Positions 1 to 10,431 of a stretch of DNA of 64,000 bases are shown here, one piece after another. The DNA comes from Vaginella massiliensis (GTDB lineage Bacteria; Bacteroidota; Bacteroidia; Flavobacteriales; Weeksellaceae): positions 1,137,207-1,201,206 of the forward strand of contig NZ_LT593746.1 in the NCBI RefSeq assembly GCF_900089075.1, in the 5' to 3' direction. Made by a program: the position numbers and the translations under genes. Under the pieces are notes generated by a model. It ran no database searches, was not told the DNA's origin, and saw only the letters and a program-made list of their open reading frames with translations. The number at the start of each line of letters is the position of its first letter. Within the stretch, counting starts at the first letter, position 1.

Positions 1-1
1 T

Positions 2-226
2 TCCAACGCTCTGATAGCTTACGATTGTCCGTACGGACCCTCGGATATTATCAATGAAAAGAATGGTTTTTTAGTGCCGCTTCACGATCGAGAAACCTTC
101 CAACAAAAATTAACTTATCTCATCCAAAACAAAGAAAAACTCGATCATTTGATGAAAACTTCTTACCAAGAATCCAAAAAATGGAGAAAAGACGCAATCA
201 TCGAGCGATGGAAAAGAATACTTTAA
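2..226 (+). CDS. Glycosyltransferase, C-terminal fragment (GT4-like)
   Basis: The open frame enters from the left edge and ends at TAA 224-226, giving 74 residues. The piece IAYDCPYGPSDII followed by NGFLV is the typical C-terminal nucleotide-sugar binding end of GT-B fold family 4 glycosyltransferases, where a Gly-Pro-(S/E)-(D/E)-I-I stretch precedes a Gly-Phe-Leu-Val strand. The Lys-rich helical tail is also usual for the family. It probably transfers a sugar in capsule, O-antigen or another surface glycan pathway. The substrate cannot be told because the acceptor half lies outside the window. Confidence 0.8.
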   Translation, partial: SNALIAYDCPYGPSDIINEKNGFLVPLHDRETFQQKLTYLIQNKEKLDHLMKTSYQESKKWRKDAIIERWKRIL

Positions 227-479
227 GCACAAAGCTGCACTCTCTATAATGTTTTTTCTTCTTCGGTTAAATCAAAGTTTTGTGTCTGATTATAAAACAT
301 TGATAATAAGTGTTTTATGTATTTTTAGTGATAATTTCTTAACAAAATTAAGAAATGGCAAAAATCTTAACTGTTTTTTAACGAATTCGATTTTTCCCTA
401 ATAATAGGGGGTTTCGGAGATAAATTTAATCGCAATCATGTTTTGTGCGCGACTTCTAATTTTCTATTTATATCCCTTT

Positions 480-487
480 TAAATTTG
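480..487 (+). promoter_or_regulatory. Probable -7 element of the rlpA promoter
   Basis: TAAATTTG fits the Bacteroidota -7 consensus TAnnTTTG and lies 28 bases before the rlpA start. No TTG was found at the usual -33 spacing, so the call rests on one box. The 289 bases between the glycosyltransferase fragment and rlpA hold nothing else that I recognise. Confidence 0.5.
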
Positions 488-515
488 CAGCGTATTAATC
501 AGAAAAATCTAAAGG

Positions 516-1043
516 ATGAAGAAAGGCATAATATCATTACTATTGATGCTGACCATATTTCCAATAGCCAATGCTGATGGTAAAATTAGAGTAAACGATG
601 AATCGGTATTACTCGAAGTTTTGAAAACAGAAATTGTACCAAATCACGAAAAACAATTCGTAAATTTTGTAGTGGAGGATACAATTGAACAGAAAAAAGA
701 AGAAATCTCGTTGGAAGAGAAAAAAGAATTGGATGATCTTATCGATCGTTCTGCTTCTATCGCGACAGGTGTTGTTTCTTGGTACGGTGAGAAATTTCAC
801 GGTAGAAAAACAGCAAGCGGGGAGGTTTATGACAAGCATGAACTCACTGCAGCGCATAAAACATTACCATTTGGAACAAAAGTTCGGGTAACGAACATCA
901 AAAATGGGAAATCGGTTGTGGTTACGATCAACGACCGTGGACCTTACGTAAAATCGCGTGTTTTAGACTTGAGTCAAGCAGCTTTCAATGAGATTGGGCA
1001 TACGTCTACGGGTGTAATGCACATCGAATACGAAGTGTTGTAA
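516..1043 (+). CDS. rlpA: RlpA-like double-psi beta-barrel septal/cell-wall protein
   Basis: The 175-residue protein begins with a Sec signal peptide (about residues 1-20, ending after Ala-Asn-Ala). A variable acidic and Lys-rich linker of about 65 residues follows, then a C-terminal double-psi beta-barrel of about 95 residues. Family hallmarks are visible: GVVSWYGEKFHGRKTASGE, then LPFGTKVRVTN and INDRGPY with the conserved Asp of RlpA/barwin-like barrels. In some bacteria RlpA is a lytic transglycosylase that cuts denuded glycan at the septum; in others activity is not shown. No SPOR domain is present, unlike E. coli RlpA. The gene is a single transcription unit ending at a hairpin shared with mqo. 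Confidence 0.88.
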   Translation: MKKGIISLLLMLTIFPIANADGKIRVNDESVLLEVLKTEIVPNHEKQFVNFVVEDTIEQKKEEISLEEKKELDDLIDRSASIATGVVSWYGEKFHGRKTASGEVYDKHELTAAHKTLPFGTKVRVTNIKNGKSVVVTINDRGPYVKSRVLDLSQAAFNEIGHTSTGVMHIEYEVL

Positions 1044-1066
1044 GAAACCGTGACGATTAGAAATAA

Positions 1067-1102
1067 TAAAAGGGATTTCAAATTTTTGAAATCCCTTTTT
1101 TC
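1067..1102. terminator. Bidirectional terminator between rlpA and mqo
   Basis: AAGGGATTTCAAA and TTTGAAATCCCTT form a long stem, with A-rich sequence before and T-rich after, so it can end transcripts from both convergent genes. Confidence 0.8.
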
Positions 1103-1121
1103 ATGTGAATATTATTGCATT

Positions 1122-2597
1122 TTATCTATTTAGTTTTAATGTTGCAGATGTCCAGTTGCGACTTCTCTCAACCGATTCTTCGGTGTCGAAAGTCTCTTCG
1201 AGCGAAGGAATCATTTCTTTGATGGCAGTTTTCCATTCGTTTTTCATCAGTTCTGGGAAACATTTTCTCAGAACGTTCAACATGGCGTACACCGATGTAG
1301 AAGCACCAGGAGAAGCGCCTAACAGTGCCGAAATGCTTCCGTCTGTAGATGAAACAATTTCAGTTCCGAATTTCAAAACTCCTTTCGAACCATTTTTTTC
1401 GATAACTTGTACGCGTTGTCCGGCAGTTTGTTCGAACCAATCTTCTGCTTTTGCTTCTGGATAATAATCTTTCAACAATTCTACTTTTTTATTTTTAGAC
1501 AACATCACTTGTTCGATTAAGTATTTCGTCAAATCCATATTATTCCAACCGCAATTCATCAAGAAGCCTAAATTGTTCATATTCACCGATTTGAATAGGT
1601 CTAAAGGAGAGCCGTGTTTGAGGAATTTGGTAGAAAATACGGCGAAAGGACCAAACAGCAACGATTTTTTACCGTTGATTACGCGCGTATCGAGGTGCGG
1701 AACAGACATTGGTGGAGCACCAAGTTTTGCTTTTCCGTAAACTTTTGCTTGATGTTGTTGGATAACAGCTTCGTTTTGGCAGATTAACCATTGTCCGCCC
1801 ACTGGGAAACCGCCGTACAGCTTAGATTCTGGAATTCCAGATTTTTGTAATAATAAGATAGCGCTACCGCCAGCACCGATGAAAACAAAATCGGCGTTGA
1901 CCGCTCTGGATTGTTTTTGTTTCAGATCTTCGACTTTTACAGCCCATTTTTGGTTCGATAGTCGTGTAAGGTCTTTCACTTCGTGCTCGGTATGCAATTC
2001 AATTTCGCCTTTATCGACCAGACTTTTGAAAATAAAACGAGTCAATTGACCAAAATTCACATCGGTACCCAAGCCCATATGCGTTGCAGCGATTTTTTGA
2101 TCGGCTTTTCTGTTTGCGACAATCAACGGAGCCCAAGATCGAATGGTTTCGATGTCTTCGGCGTATTGCATCGCGGCAAATAATGGATGCTGACTTAAAG
2201 CTTGATGACGTTTTTTCAGGAAATTTACATCCTCTTCTCCCCAAACAAATGACATGTGTGGCGTGGTTCGAATGAAATTTTCTGGTGAAGGTATGTATTG
2301 ATTTTCGACCAAATAAGACCAAAACTCTTTAGAAATCTCGAATTGCTTTGCAATATTGATTGCTTTGGAAATGTCTATACTTCCGTCTTTTGCTTGCGGA
2401 GTATAGTTCAACTCGCAAAAAGCAGAGTGACCTGTTCCTGCATTGTTGAAAGCTTCTGAACTCTCGAAACCTAAAGTTTCTAACTTTTCGAAAACACTTA
2501 TTTTTACCGAAGGATTTATTTTCTTAAGAAGAATGCTCAAGGTGGCGCTCATGATTCCACCACCAATCAAGACAACTTCTTGTGGCTGTTTTTCCAT
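1122..2597 (-). CDS. mqo: Malate:quinone oxidoreductase
   Basis: This 491-residue flavoprotein oxidises L-malate to oxaloacetate and passes electrons to the quinone pool at the inner face of the membrane, replacing or complementing NAD-dependent malate dehydrogenase in the citric acid cycle. The N-terminus has the FAD-binding motif VLIGGGIMSATL (residues 9-20). It is followed by the Mqo-typical NNAGTGHSAFCELNYTP, and near the C-terminus by LLGASPGASTSVYAMLNVL. Length matches the family. The gene stands alone with its own two-box promoter upstream and the terminator shared with rlpA downstream. I see no truncation or odd codon use. Confidence 0.95.
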   Translation of the reverse strand: MEKQPQEVVLIGGGIMSATLSILLKKINPSVKISVFEKLETLGFESSEAFNNAGTGHSAFCELNYTPQAKDGSIDISKAINIAKQFEISKEFWSYLVENQYIPSPENFIRTTPHMSFVWGEEDVNFLKKRHQALSQHPLFAAMQYAEDIETIRSWAPLIVANRKADQKIAATHMGLGTDVNFGQLTRFIFKSLVDKGEIELHTEHEVKDLTRLSNQKWAVKVEDLKQKQSRAVNADFVFIGAGGSAILLLQKSGIPESKLYGGFPVGGQWLICQNEAVIQQHQAKVYGKAKLGAPPMSVPHLDTRVINGKKSLLFGPFAVFSTKFLKHGSPLDLFKSVNMNNLGFLMNCGWNNMDLTKYLIEQVMLSKNKKVELLKDYYPEAKAEDWFEQTAGQRVQVIEKNGSKGVLKFGTEIVSSTDGSISALLGASPGASTSVYAMLNVLRKCFPELMKNEWKTAIKEMIPSLEETFDTEESVERSRNWTSATLKLNR

Positions 2598-2622
2598 TTT
2601 ATTTTAATAGTATTTTTACTTG

Positions 2623-2651
2623 CAAATTTACATCAAAATCGGTATAACCAA
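2623..2651 (-). promoter_or_regulatory. mqo promoter (-33/-7)
   Basis: Read on the minus strand, TTG (2649-2651) is followed after 18 bases by TAAATTTG (2623-2630). Both boxes and the spacing fit the Bacteroidota housekeeping promoter. Confidence 0.7.
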
Positions 2652-2808
2652 ACGTATTTATTTTATGATATTCGTCTGTTTGTTCAGAAAATTTTTAATG
2701 AAATCAAGTATTCTTTAAAATCTTTATTGAAATTCAGATGAATTGTTATTGATTTTCTGTTGTAAATCGGTCGTTTTTATCGAAAGAACATCATGTTTTT
2801 TTAATATA

Positions 2809-2846
2809 AAAAAATAGCGTTCCGTGAAAGAAACGCTATTTGTTTT
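2809..2846 (-). terminator. Terminator of groES-groEL
   Basis: AAATAGCGTT pairs with the inverted AACGCTATTT around a short loop. On the minus strand the stem is followed by a T-rich run, about 25 bases after the groEL stop. Confidence 0.75.
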
Positions 2847-2868
2847 TATGATTTGGATGCGTTGATGA

Positions 2869-4518
<1,650 letters not shown>

Positions 4519-4528
4519 TTAAAGTTAA

Positions 4529-4807
4529 TTAGATGATTGCTAAAATATCAGCCTCACGCATGATTAAGTAATCTTTTCCTTCTAATTTCAATTCTGTACC
4601 AGAATATTTTCCGTAAAGAACTTTGTCACCAACTTTTACGGTCATGGGTTCATCTTTTTTTCCATTACCAACCGCCACTACGGTTCCTTCTTGAGGTTTT
4701 TCTTTTGCTGAATCGGGAATGATGATTCCAGAAGCGGTTTTAGTTTCTGCAGGTGCAGGTTCAATTACAACTCTGTCTGCTATTGGTCTGATGTTTAATG
4801 CTGACAT
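4529..4807 (-). CDS. groS: Co-chaperonin GroES (Hsp10)
   Basis: The 92-residue lid protein of the GroEL cage shows the family pattern: [16 protein letters not shown] at the N-terminus, the mobile-loop sequence [15 protein letters not shown] that docks to Gro[17 protein letters not shown] and the C-terminal [12 protein letters not shown]. It is the first gene of the operon and groEL follows after 31 bases. The upstream 158 bases are AT-rich and shared with the end of the metalloprotease gene. A weak TAAAATTTG sits about 80 bases upstream on the minus strand, but no clear two-box promoter was found. Confidence 0.97.
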   Translation of the reverse strand: MSALNIRPIADRVVIEPAPAETKTASGIIIPDSAKEKPQEGTVVAVGNGKKDEPMTVKVGDKVLYGKYSGTELKLEGKDYLIMREADILAII

Positions 4808-4916
4808 ATTTTAAATGTTTTTGTTTTTTTGAATTAGTAAATGTTTTGTGATGTCGTATATGTCGAAAAGTATGCCACGGCAAATTTTATGACAAAATGA
4901 AATGCTTGTCGGATAT

Positions 4917-4949
4917 AAAAAATGCCATGCTGTCAGCATGGCATTTAAT
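4917..4949 (-). terminator. Terminator of the metalloprotease gene
   Basis: AAATGCCATGCTG and CAGCATGGCATTT form a near-perfect 13-base-pair stem with a tiny loop, a few bases after the stop codon. The minus-strand exit is T-rich. Confidence 0.8.
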
Positions 4950-4965
4950 TATAAAAATAACAAGT

Positions 4966-7224
4966 TTATTTTTTGATGATTAACTTGTGGGTTTCTGTAC
5001 CAGCAGTTGTTTTTACTTGTACCATGTAAACGCCGTTGCTCAATTGATTTACATTGAACTTATTATATTTCACATCGGTAGTTTCGTATACTTTGCGTCC
5101 GGCTGTATCAAAGATTTCTAACGAATGGATTTTGTTGTTCTTAGCTGTTATTACTTCGAATTCACCTCTAGAAGGGTTCGGTGTAAGTTGAACAGCTTTT
5201 ACAAGATTAACATCATTGATTCCTAAAGAATTTACGATGCTGAAGTTGGCACTGTTTACCGCTAAGAATACATTGTCAACAGCTTTGATCATAATTCTAG
5301 CAGTGTTTGTGTCTACATTTGCTGGAATTGTAATGGTAGCAGAACCGTTGTTCGGAACATTTGATGCCAACACCGTTTCGAATGTTGTACCACCATCTTT
5401 TGATAATAAGATGTTTACAAATTGAGTGTCGATGCCTCCACCGTCTGTACCAGCAACATCCCAAGTAATTGTAGCCTCTGGCGAAACGTTTACATCCCAA
5501 GTTTCTGCAGTTGTTTGCGATGTTACTTTGAAAGGTCCTGCAGATCCTACCACTTTCAACATTACGTTTTTACGGTCTGTTTGTCCTCCTGCCGGATTGT
5601 TGTCTCTTACAAGTAAAGAGAAATTGAGGTTACGAGTTACCGAAGGAATAACTTCCCAAGTAAAAGGAAAGTTGTTGGTGGTAAGGGTTAATTTACCTTG
5701 TAATATTTGCGGTAATGCTGGGAAATAACGGTAAGATTCAGTTTTCGGATTCAACGATCTGAAAGTTGGTCCACCGGTGTTGGTCGAAATTGGTGCTTGC
5801 TGAGCAATTTGCACATCGATTTGTTCCCAAGCATAAGTAAGCGCATCGCCATCAGCATCTGTGGCAGTTGCATCTAACACAAACGCTGTTGAGTGTGGAA
5901 TAGAGTAGGATGTTTTTTCTAATGTAATTACCGGTGCAGAGTTTCCACTGTTGGTATTTACCGAACAAGATCCTACGTTAGATTTAATAAAGTTGAAAAT
6001 ATTGTTGACACTCACCGCATGGAAATAAGGGTCACTATTAGATTGTACATTTGGCGAACATATCCCTGCATAAGCCATAATGGTACTACCACTTCCTGGC
6101 TCTGCTGCGGTTCCACCACTTCTATTTCCACCACAAGAGTTGTTGAAGGTGTGAGGTGCACCATATTGATGTCCCATCTCGTGTGCTACATAATCGATGT
6201 AGAAAGGATCGTTGATAGGCGCTCCTTGTCCTGTAACTCCTCTAGCTTTGCTCCCTGTTCTACAAGGGCTTTGCAATTGCGCAACTCCACCACCACCTGT
6301 AGAGAATACGTGTCCGATATCGTAGTTTGCATCTCCGATTACAGAATCGATAAATTGTTGATTTTCATTCAAAAGCAAGTAGCCACTGTTGTTGGTAAAC
6401 GGATCGTCAGAAGTGAGGTGTACAAGCAAATCATTGTTTGGAACCAACTCCATTGTTACCCCAACTTCTTTCTCATAAACACCATTTACACGAGTCATTG
6501 CGACATTCAATGCAGATAGTACAGCAGCTAATTTTTCTTCGTCTGTTCCTGTTCCTACACCTGCTCGTACATAGTGGTATCTAGAATATTCGAAAGTAGT
6601 CGAAAGTGCCAAACGGTATTTTCTTAGTTTACCATCGTTTACGGTAAGGGCAGCCGTGTCTACGTTGTTTAGATGTTCTGCCAATGCACGTTGTTCGCTA
6701 TCATCTGTATGACATACAAAATCGGTATGCGTATTTTCAACATTTTTTCTGCTATACGTGATATAGGTTTTCAAATCTGTAGTATAAGCATCGATATAGT
6801 CTACAGTATGATTTTGGTTGAAAATCATAGCGCTCAAACCGTGATAAGGTGAATGGCTGAATCTAATGGTTGATTTTCCGTCTAAAGAAGTTCCAACATA
6901 AGACCGAATATCTTGAAATTTGGCTTGAAGATCTGGATGAAAAGTCGATGCTTCTTTTACAGTATATTTCACCATTTCACCCTCTGCGTTCGGAATCTGA
7001 ATGGTTTTGCTGATTGCTTTACCATTCACCTCTTTTAGATCAGCAAGAATTGCATCTGTATTCAGATTATACAATTTGAATTCTTTTGGCACACTGCTAC
7101 GCTCAACTTTTTCTAAACTTTTCGTTGCTTGGTCGTTGATCGGTTTCCAGTGATTTTGTTGTGAGAAAGCGTAATTGAAATTCAGCAATGCAAAAGCTGA
7201 AAGTAGTAAAATTCTTTTCTTCAT
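4966..7224 (-). CDS. Secreted reprolysin-like metalloprotease with T9SS sorting domain
   Basis: The 752-residue preproprotein has a signal peptide (about 1-21) and a roughly 180-residue pro-region. A zinc peptidase domain of the M12B/reprolysin-like type follows, with HEMGHQYGAPH near residues 347-357, the HExxHxxGxxH metzincin motif. The next residues, NNSCGG and SGSTIMAYAGIC, contain the Met-turn Met. Immunoglobulin- or fibronectin-like beta domains come next. The last 75 residues are a type A T9SS C-terminal sorting domain (PNPSRGEFEV, GVYMVQVKT, ending KLIIKK). It should therefore cross the inner membrane by Sec and be exported by T9SS, whose motor and ring genes gldKLMN lie 9 kb away. 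Substrate is unknown; such enzymes often degrade host or environmental protein. Confidence 0.9.
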   Translation of the reverse strand: MKKRILLLSAFALLNFNYAFSQQNHWKPINDQATKSLEKVERSSVPKEFKLYNLNTDAILADLKEVNGKAISKTIQIPNAEGEMVKYTVKEASTFHPDLQAKFQDIRSYVGTSLDGKSTIRFSHSPYHGLSAMIFNQNHTVDYIDAYTTDLKTYITYSRKNVENTHTDFVCHTDDSEQRALAEHLNNVDTAALTVNDGKLRKYRLALSTTFEYSRYHYVRAGVGTGTDEEKLAAVLSALNVAMTRVNGVYEKEVGVTMELVPNNDLLVHLTSDDPFTNNSGYLLLNENQQFIDSVIGDANYDIGHVFSTGGGGVAQLQSPCRTGSKARGVTGQGAPINDPFYIDYVAHEMGHQYGAPHTFNNSCGGNRSGGTAAEPGSGSTIMAYAGICSPNVQSNSDPYFHAVSVNNIFNFIKSNVGSCSVNTNSGNSAPVITLEKTSYSIPHSTAFVLDATATDADGDALTYAWEQIDVQIAQQAPISTNTGGPTFRSLNPKTESYRYFPALPQILQGKLTLTTNNFPFTWEVIPSVTRNLNFSLLVRDNNPAGGQTDRKNVMLKVVGSAGPFKVTSQTTAETWDVNVSPEATITWDVAGTDGGGIDTQFVNILLSKDGGTTFETVLASNVPNNGSATITIPANVDTNTARIMIKAVDNVFLAVNSANFSIVNSLGINDVNLVKAVQLTPNPSRGEFEVITAKNNKIHSLEIFDTAGRKVYETTDVKYNKFNVNQLSNGVYMVQVKTTAGTETHKLIIKK

Positions 7225-7251
7225 TGTATTAATTTTTTATAAAAATATAAA

Positions 7252-7285
7252 AAAAGTCTTACATCACGTAAGACTTTGAAAAAAA
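7252..7285 (-). terminator. Terminator after secG
   Basis: AAAGTCTTACATCACGTAAGACTTT is a strong inverted repeat flanked by A- and T-rich runs, lying between the secG stop and the start of the metalloprotease gene. Confidence 0.75.
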
Positions 7286-7305
7286 ATATATTTTCGGAAT
7301 AATGA

Positions 7306-7629
7306 TTATTCTTGTGTCGGAGCTGGTGCAGGAGCGGGCTGTGAGGACGGTACTTCTGTCTTGGGAGCTTGCTTGATTTTTGGACGAGCATTTGGATTTT
7401 CTTGCAATACATTTGCAACAATCACCAATACGGTAATCAGAATTGCAACTGTCCAAGTCGCATTGTCCAAAAACTTGTTTGTTCTCTGTACTCCAAACAT
7501 TTGGCTTCCGCCACTACCACCAAAGGTAGAAGAAAGTCCTCCTCCTTTTGGGTTTTGCGATAAGACGATAAGGGTTAATAATACACAAAGTGCAACTATA
7601 ATGACCATGAATAATTGAAAAGTTCCCAT
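7306..7629 (-). CDS. secG: Preprotein translocase subunit SecG
   Basis: This 107-residue inner-membrane protein has two predicted membrane helices (about residues 4-22 and 53-75). The SecG loop between them contains LSQNPKGGGLSSTFGG, followed by a Pro/Ala-rich cytoplasmic tail. SecG assists protein translocation by the SecYEG channel. It is the last gene of the cluster miaB, sigma-54 activator, lptE, TPR protein, secG, separated by one base from the TPR gene. The C-terminal tail rich in Pro, Ala and Gln is longer than in E. coli but usual in Flavobacteriales. Confidence 0.93.
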   Translation of the reverse strand: MGTFQLFMVIIVALCVLLTLIVLSQNPKGGGLSSTFGGSGGSQMFGVQRTNKFLDNATWTVAILITVLVIVANVLQENPNARPKIKQAPKTEVPSSQPAPAPAPTQE

Positions 7630-7630
7630 G

Positions 7631-8593
7631 TTATTTTTTGTTTATTAATTTTTCGATTTCTGAAATTCGGTCTGCAAAGTAACTATTTTTTTTTGGATAT
7701 TTCAAACTTAATATCTTATAAGCTCGTATAGCTTTTTCATATTTATTTTGTTCCAAATAAATTTGAGCCAAAGTCTCGGTCATCAATTCTGTAAATTCTG
7801 CCTGATGATGTTGTGTGTTTTCTGCCAAAGGAGTGGCTGTCGTTTCTTTAGTGAGCGGACTTATTTTTGGGGTATTTGCCAAAAAAGTATCAATTACTCT
7901 CTGTTTGTCCAATTTGGCAGGATCTACCTTTGTGTTTTCTTGTTTTGGAGTAGAGGCATTGCTCGTTCCTTTTTTCAACCATTCACCGAATGAAAGATTG
8001 ACGGTCGCCTCGTTCGATGCGGTGGTGTGTACAGTTTCTGAGTCGGTTGTGTCTTGTGCAGTGAGTTCTGTCGTCGTTTCTTCCAAAAAAGCTTCAGGGT
8101 TTTCTACATGCTCGTTTACCGGCAGTATATTTTGCTGTTCGACTTCCGATTCAATTTTTTCTACCGTTCGGAATGGCTCTGCAAGGTCTGCATCAAAAAC
8201 TTCTTCGAGCACAGCGATTTCCAATTCTTCGTTTTCGGTTGAGGCTTGTTTTTCGAATTCTTCTTCTACGAGGTCTATTGGCTCCGAAGCAATTGCTTTT
8301 TCTGAAATAATTGGTTTCAGAATGCGTTCGTTGGCTTGACTAGAGCTTTTGTTTTGTGCTTTTTCAGAATGGTGAATATAATGGTAAAGATTTTCTCGAT
8401 CGTAACTGTAGGCCGCAGTCGAATGCAAAACATCATCAAAAGATGGATGATTTTCGTTTTTCAGTCCAAAGAGATAGAGGGCACGTAAATGATAAAAATA
8501 AGGTTGCTGTTCGATGGCTTTTTTCAGCATCGACAAATCAGAACTTATCACCTCTAAAGGGTTTTGCAACAAATATTCTATGCGATTTTCCAT
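7631..8593 (-). CDS. Acidic protein with one C-terminal TPR-like unit
   Basis: The 320-residue soluble protein is not recognised beyond its C-terminus. Residues 265-320 (AQIYLEQNKYEKAIRAYKIL and the following helix) look like a single TPR plus capping helix. The middle third is acidic, rich in Glu, Thr and Ala, and probably disordered. I chose ATG at 8593 over an upstream TTG at 8602 because it directly follows the lptE stop. It lies between lptE and secG in a compact same-strand cluster with short or no gaps. A role in envelope assembly is suggested by context only. Confidence 0.7.
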   Translation of the reverse strand: MENRIEYLLQNPLEVISSDLSMLKKAIEQQPYFYHLRALYLFGLKNENHPSFDDVLHSTAAYSYDRENLYHYIHHSEKAQNKSSSQANERILKPIISEKAIASEPIDLVEEEFEKQASTENEELEIAVLEEVFDADLAEPFRTVEKIESEVEQQNILPVNEHVENPEAFLEETTTELTAQDTTDSETVHTTASNEATVNLSFGEWLKKGTSNASTPKQENTKVDPAKLDKQRVIDTFLANTPKISPLTKETTATPLAENTQHHQAEFTELMTETLAQIYLEQNKYEKAIRAYKILSLKYPKKNSYFADRISEIEKLINKK

Positions 8594-8595
8594 AA

Positions 8596-9108
8596 TTACC
8601 AATCCATTGCAATATCGTTAAAAATTTGTAATTTCAGTCGGTCGATAATCTCTGGCACAATTGCTCCTTCGACTTCCAACAAGGTTTGGTTGCCGTCGAA
8701 TTCTTCGTAGTCTGAATAGGTTTTGTTGAAGCTTTTTTCTTCATCTTTGTTGTTGATGTACCGAACGCTCACCCCTATCGTAAGCCTACTTTTTGCAGCT
8801 TGTTCTGTGTTGTTGCTGGCTGTAATTTGTGTAGATGCAACTTGATAGTTGGTGATTTCGCCTTCGATAATCAGGTCGGCATCTTCGCTATCGGTGAGGT
8901 TCAGTTTTGTACGATTTCGAAAAACATCTTGCAGCGCAATGGTGAAATCTTGTGAGAGATTCGGATTTTGCTGAGGCGCAAAGTTAGGAAAAGTTGGCAC
9001 GTACAAGGTGTTCCAATCGGGTTGGATAGACGATCCAGAGAGGGTGTAACATGCATTCAGCACCAAAACGCAAATCGTAAATATCGTGTAGATGAAGTGC
9101 TTTTTCAT
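8596..9108 (-). CDS. lptE: LptE-family LPS-assembly lipoprotein
   Basis: The 170-residue protein has a lipoprotein signal with lipobox LNAC ending at Cys20, and then the pattern YTLSGSSIQPDWNTLYVPTF that marks the Bacteroidota LptE family. LptE plugs and helps assemble the LptD barrel that inserts lipopolysaccharide in the outer membrane. The rest is compatible with the alpha/beta fold: IALQDVFRNRTKL and DADLIIEGEITNYQV. Its start codon shares a base with the stop of the upstream sigma-54 activator, and its stop is next to the TPR gene, so translation is probably coupled. Confidence 0.88.
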   Translation of the reverse strand: MKKHFIYTIFTICVLVLNACYTLSGSSIQPDWNTLYVPTFPNFAPQQNPNLSQDFTIALQDVFRNRTKLNLTDSEDADLIIEGEITNYQVASTQITASNNTEQAAKSRLTIGVSVRYINNKDEEKSFNKTYSDYEEFDGNQTLLEVEGAIVPEIIDRLKLQIFNDIAMDW

Positions 9109-10370
9109 TACAAATTGTATTGTTTAATTTTTCGGTATAATGTTCGTTCAGAAATGCCCAATTCGTCTGCAGCCATTTTACGTCTTCCGTTGTATTTTTC
9201 CAAAGCCAATTTTATCAATTCTTTTTCTTTTTCTTGTATCGATAGGCTTGCGGGTTCTTCGTCTATATGTTCTACTTCGTAGAAGTCATCCTCGCTTTCG
9301 AAATCATAAGGTTGTGCCAAAGACGAGGTGTTGATCGACGAGTTGGTCAAGATTCCTAATTGATTTTGAAATCCTTCTGAGGCGTTTTCTTGGTAAACTT
9401 TCTGTATCAATTCTTGTGTGTTCCCCGAGAAGCTTCCGTTGTCTTTTTGGTTGATCAGATCCAATGTAAGAGCCCGAAGATCGTTCAAATCTTTTTTCAT
9501 ATCAAACAAAACTTTATACAACAGGTCTCGTTCTCTGAAATCGGTAGTTTCTTGCTCGGCATCTTTTTTCATCAAAACGGGCAAGGTGTTTTGTGGGAGA
9601 TAGGTTTTTACTTTTTCTAAAGAAATTACCCGATCTTTTTCTACCACCGAAACTTGCTCGGCAAAATTGCGCAATTGTCGAATGTTCCCCGGCCAATAAT
9701 AATTGGTAATGTATTGTGCCGCTTCGGGCGAAAGCTCGATATGAGGCATTCGGTATTTTGCGGCAAAATCTGAAGCGAATTTTCTGAAGAGCAAGACGAT
9801 GTCTTCTTTACGCTCGCGCAACGGAGGCATATCGATTTGTACGGTGTTTAATCGATAATATAGATCTTCTCTAAATTTTCCTTTTTCAATCGCTTCGATC
9901 AATTTCACATTGGTTGCTGCAACGACTCGTACATTGGTTTTCTGAACCTCAGACGAGCCTACTTTCATGAATTCACCAGATTCTAAAATTCGCAATAGTC
10001 GAACCTGCGTCGAGAGTGGTAGCTCGCCAACTTCATCTAAAAATATCGTACCACCATCGGCAACTTCGAAATAGCCTTTGCGGGTTGAGGTTGCTCCTGT
10101 AAATGCTCCTTTTTCGTGCCCAAACAACTCCGAATCGATGGTGCCTTCGGGGATGGCGCCACAGTTTACGGCGATGTAATTGTTGTGTTTTCGAGCCGAT
10201 TGATTGTGGATGATTTTGGGTATAAACTCTTTACCAACTCCACTTTCACCAATGACCAGTACCGAAATGTCGGTTGGGGCAACTTGTATTGCTTTTTCTA
10301 AAGAGCGATTGAGGGCTACGTTGTTCCCGATAATTCCGTATCGTTGTTTGATGGTTTGTAAAGAATCCAT
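9108..10370 (-). CDS. Sigma-54-dependent transcriptional activator without receiver domain
   Basis: The 420-residue AAA+ enhancer-binding protein has Walker A GESGVGKE (41-48), the sigma-54 contact loop GAFTGA (88-93), Walker B FLDEVGEL (about 110-117) and arginine-finger region FREDLYYRLN. A variable insert occupies about 260-370, and a C-terminal Fis-type helix-turn-helix ends in ADELGISERTLYRKIKQYNL. There is no N-terminal response-regulator, GAF or PAS domain, because the AAA+ domain begins almost at the start. Activity may therefore be controlled by its level or by a partner. It overlaps lptE by one base and follows miaB on the same strand. No -24/-12 sigma-54 promoter was found in this cluster. 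Confidence 0.92.
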   Translation of the reverse strand: MDSLQTIKQRYGIIGNNVALNRSLEKAIQVAPTDISVLVIGESGVGKEFIPKIIHNQSARKHNNYIAVNCGAIPEGTIDSELFGHEKGAFTGATSTRKGYFEVADGGTIFLDEVGELPLSTQVRLLRILESGEFMKVGSSEVQKTNVRVVAATNVKLIEAIEKGKFREDLYYRLNTVQIDMPPLRERKEDIVLLFRKFASDFAAKYRMPHIELSPEAAQYITNYYWPGNIRQLRNFAEQVSVVEKDRVISLEKVKTYLPQNTLPVLMKKDAEQETTDFRERDLLYKVLFDMKKDLNDLRALTLDLINQKDNGSFSGNTQELIQKVYQENASEGFQNQLGILTNSSINTSSLAQPYDFESEDDFYEVEHIDEEPASLSIQEKEKELIKLALEKYNGRRKMAADELGISERTLYRKIKQYNL

Positions 10371-10431
10371 GTGATTTGCTGTTGATTGTTTTCTAAAAAA
10401 AAAGAATTTCTAAAAACTTTGTTTACTATTA

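Noticed and set aside
4808..4965. CIRCE heat-shock operator before groES
   Set aside because: The inverted repeat TTAGCACTC-N9-GAGTGCTAA is absent.
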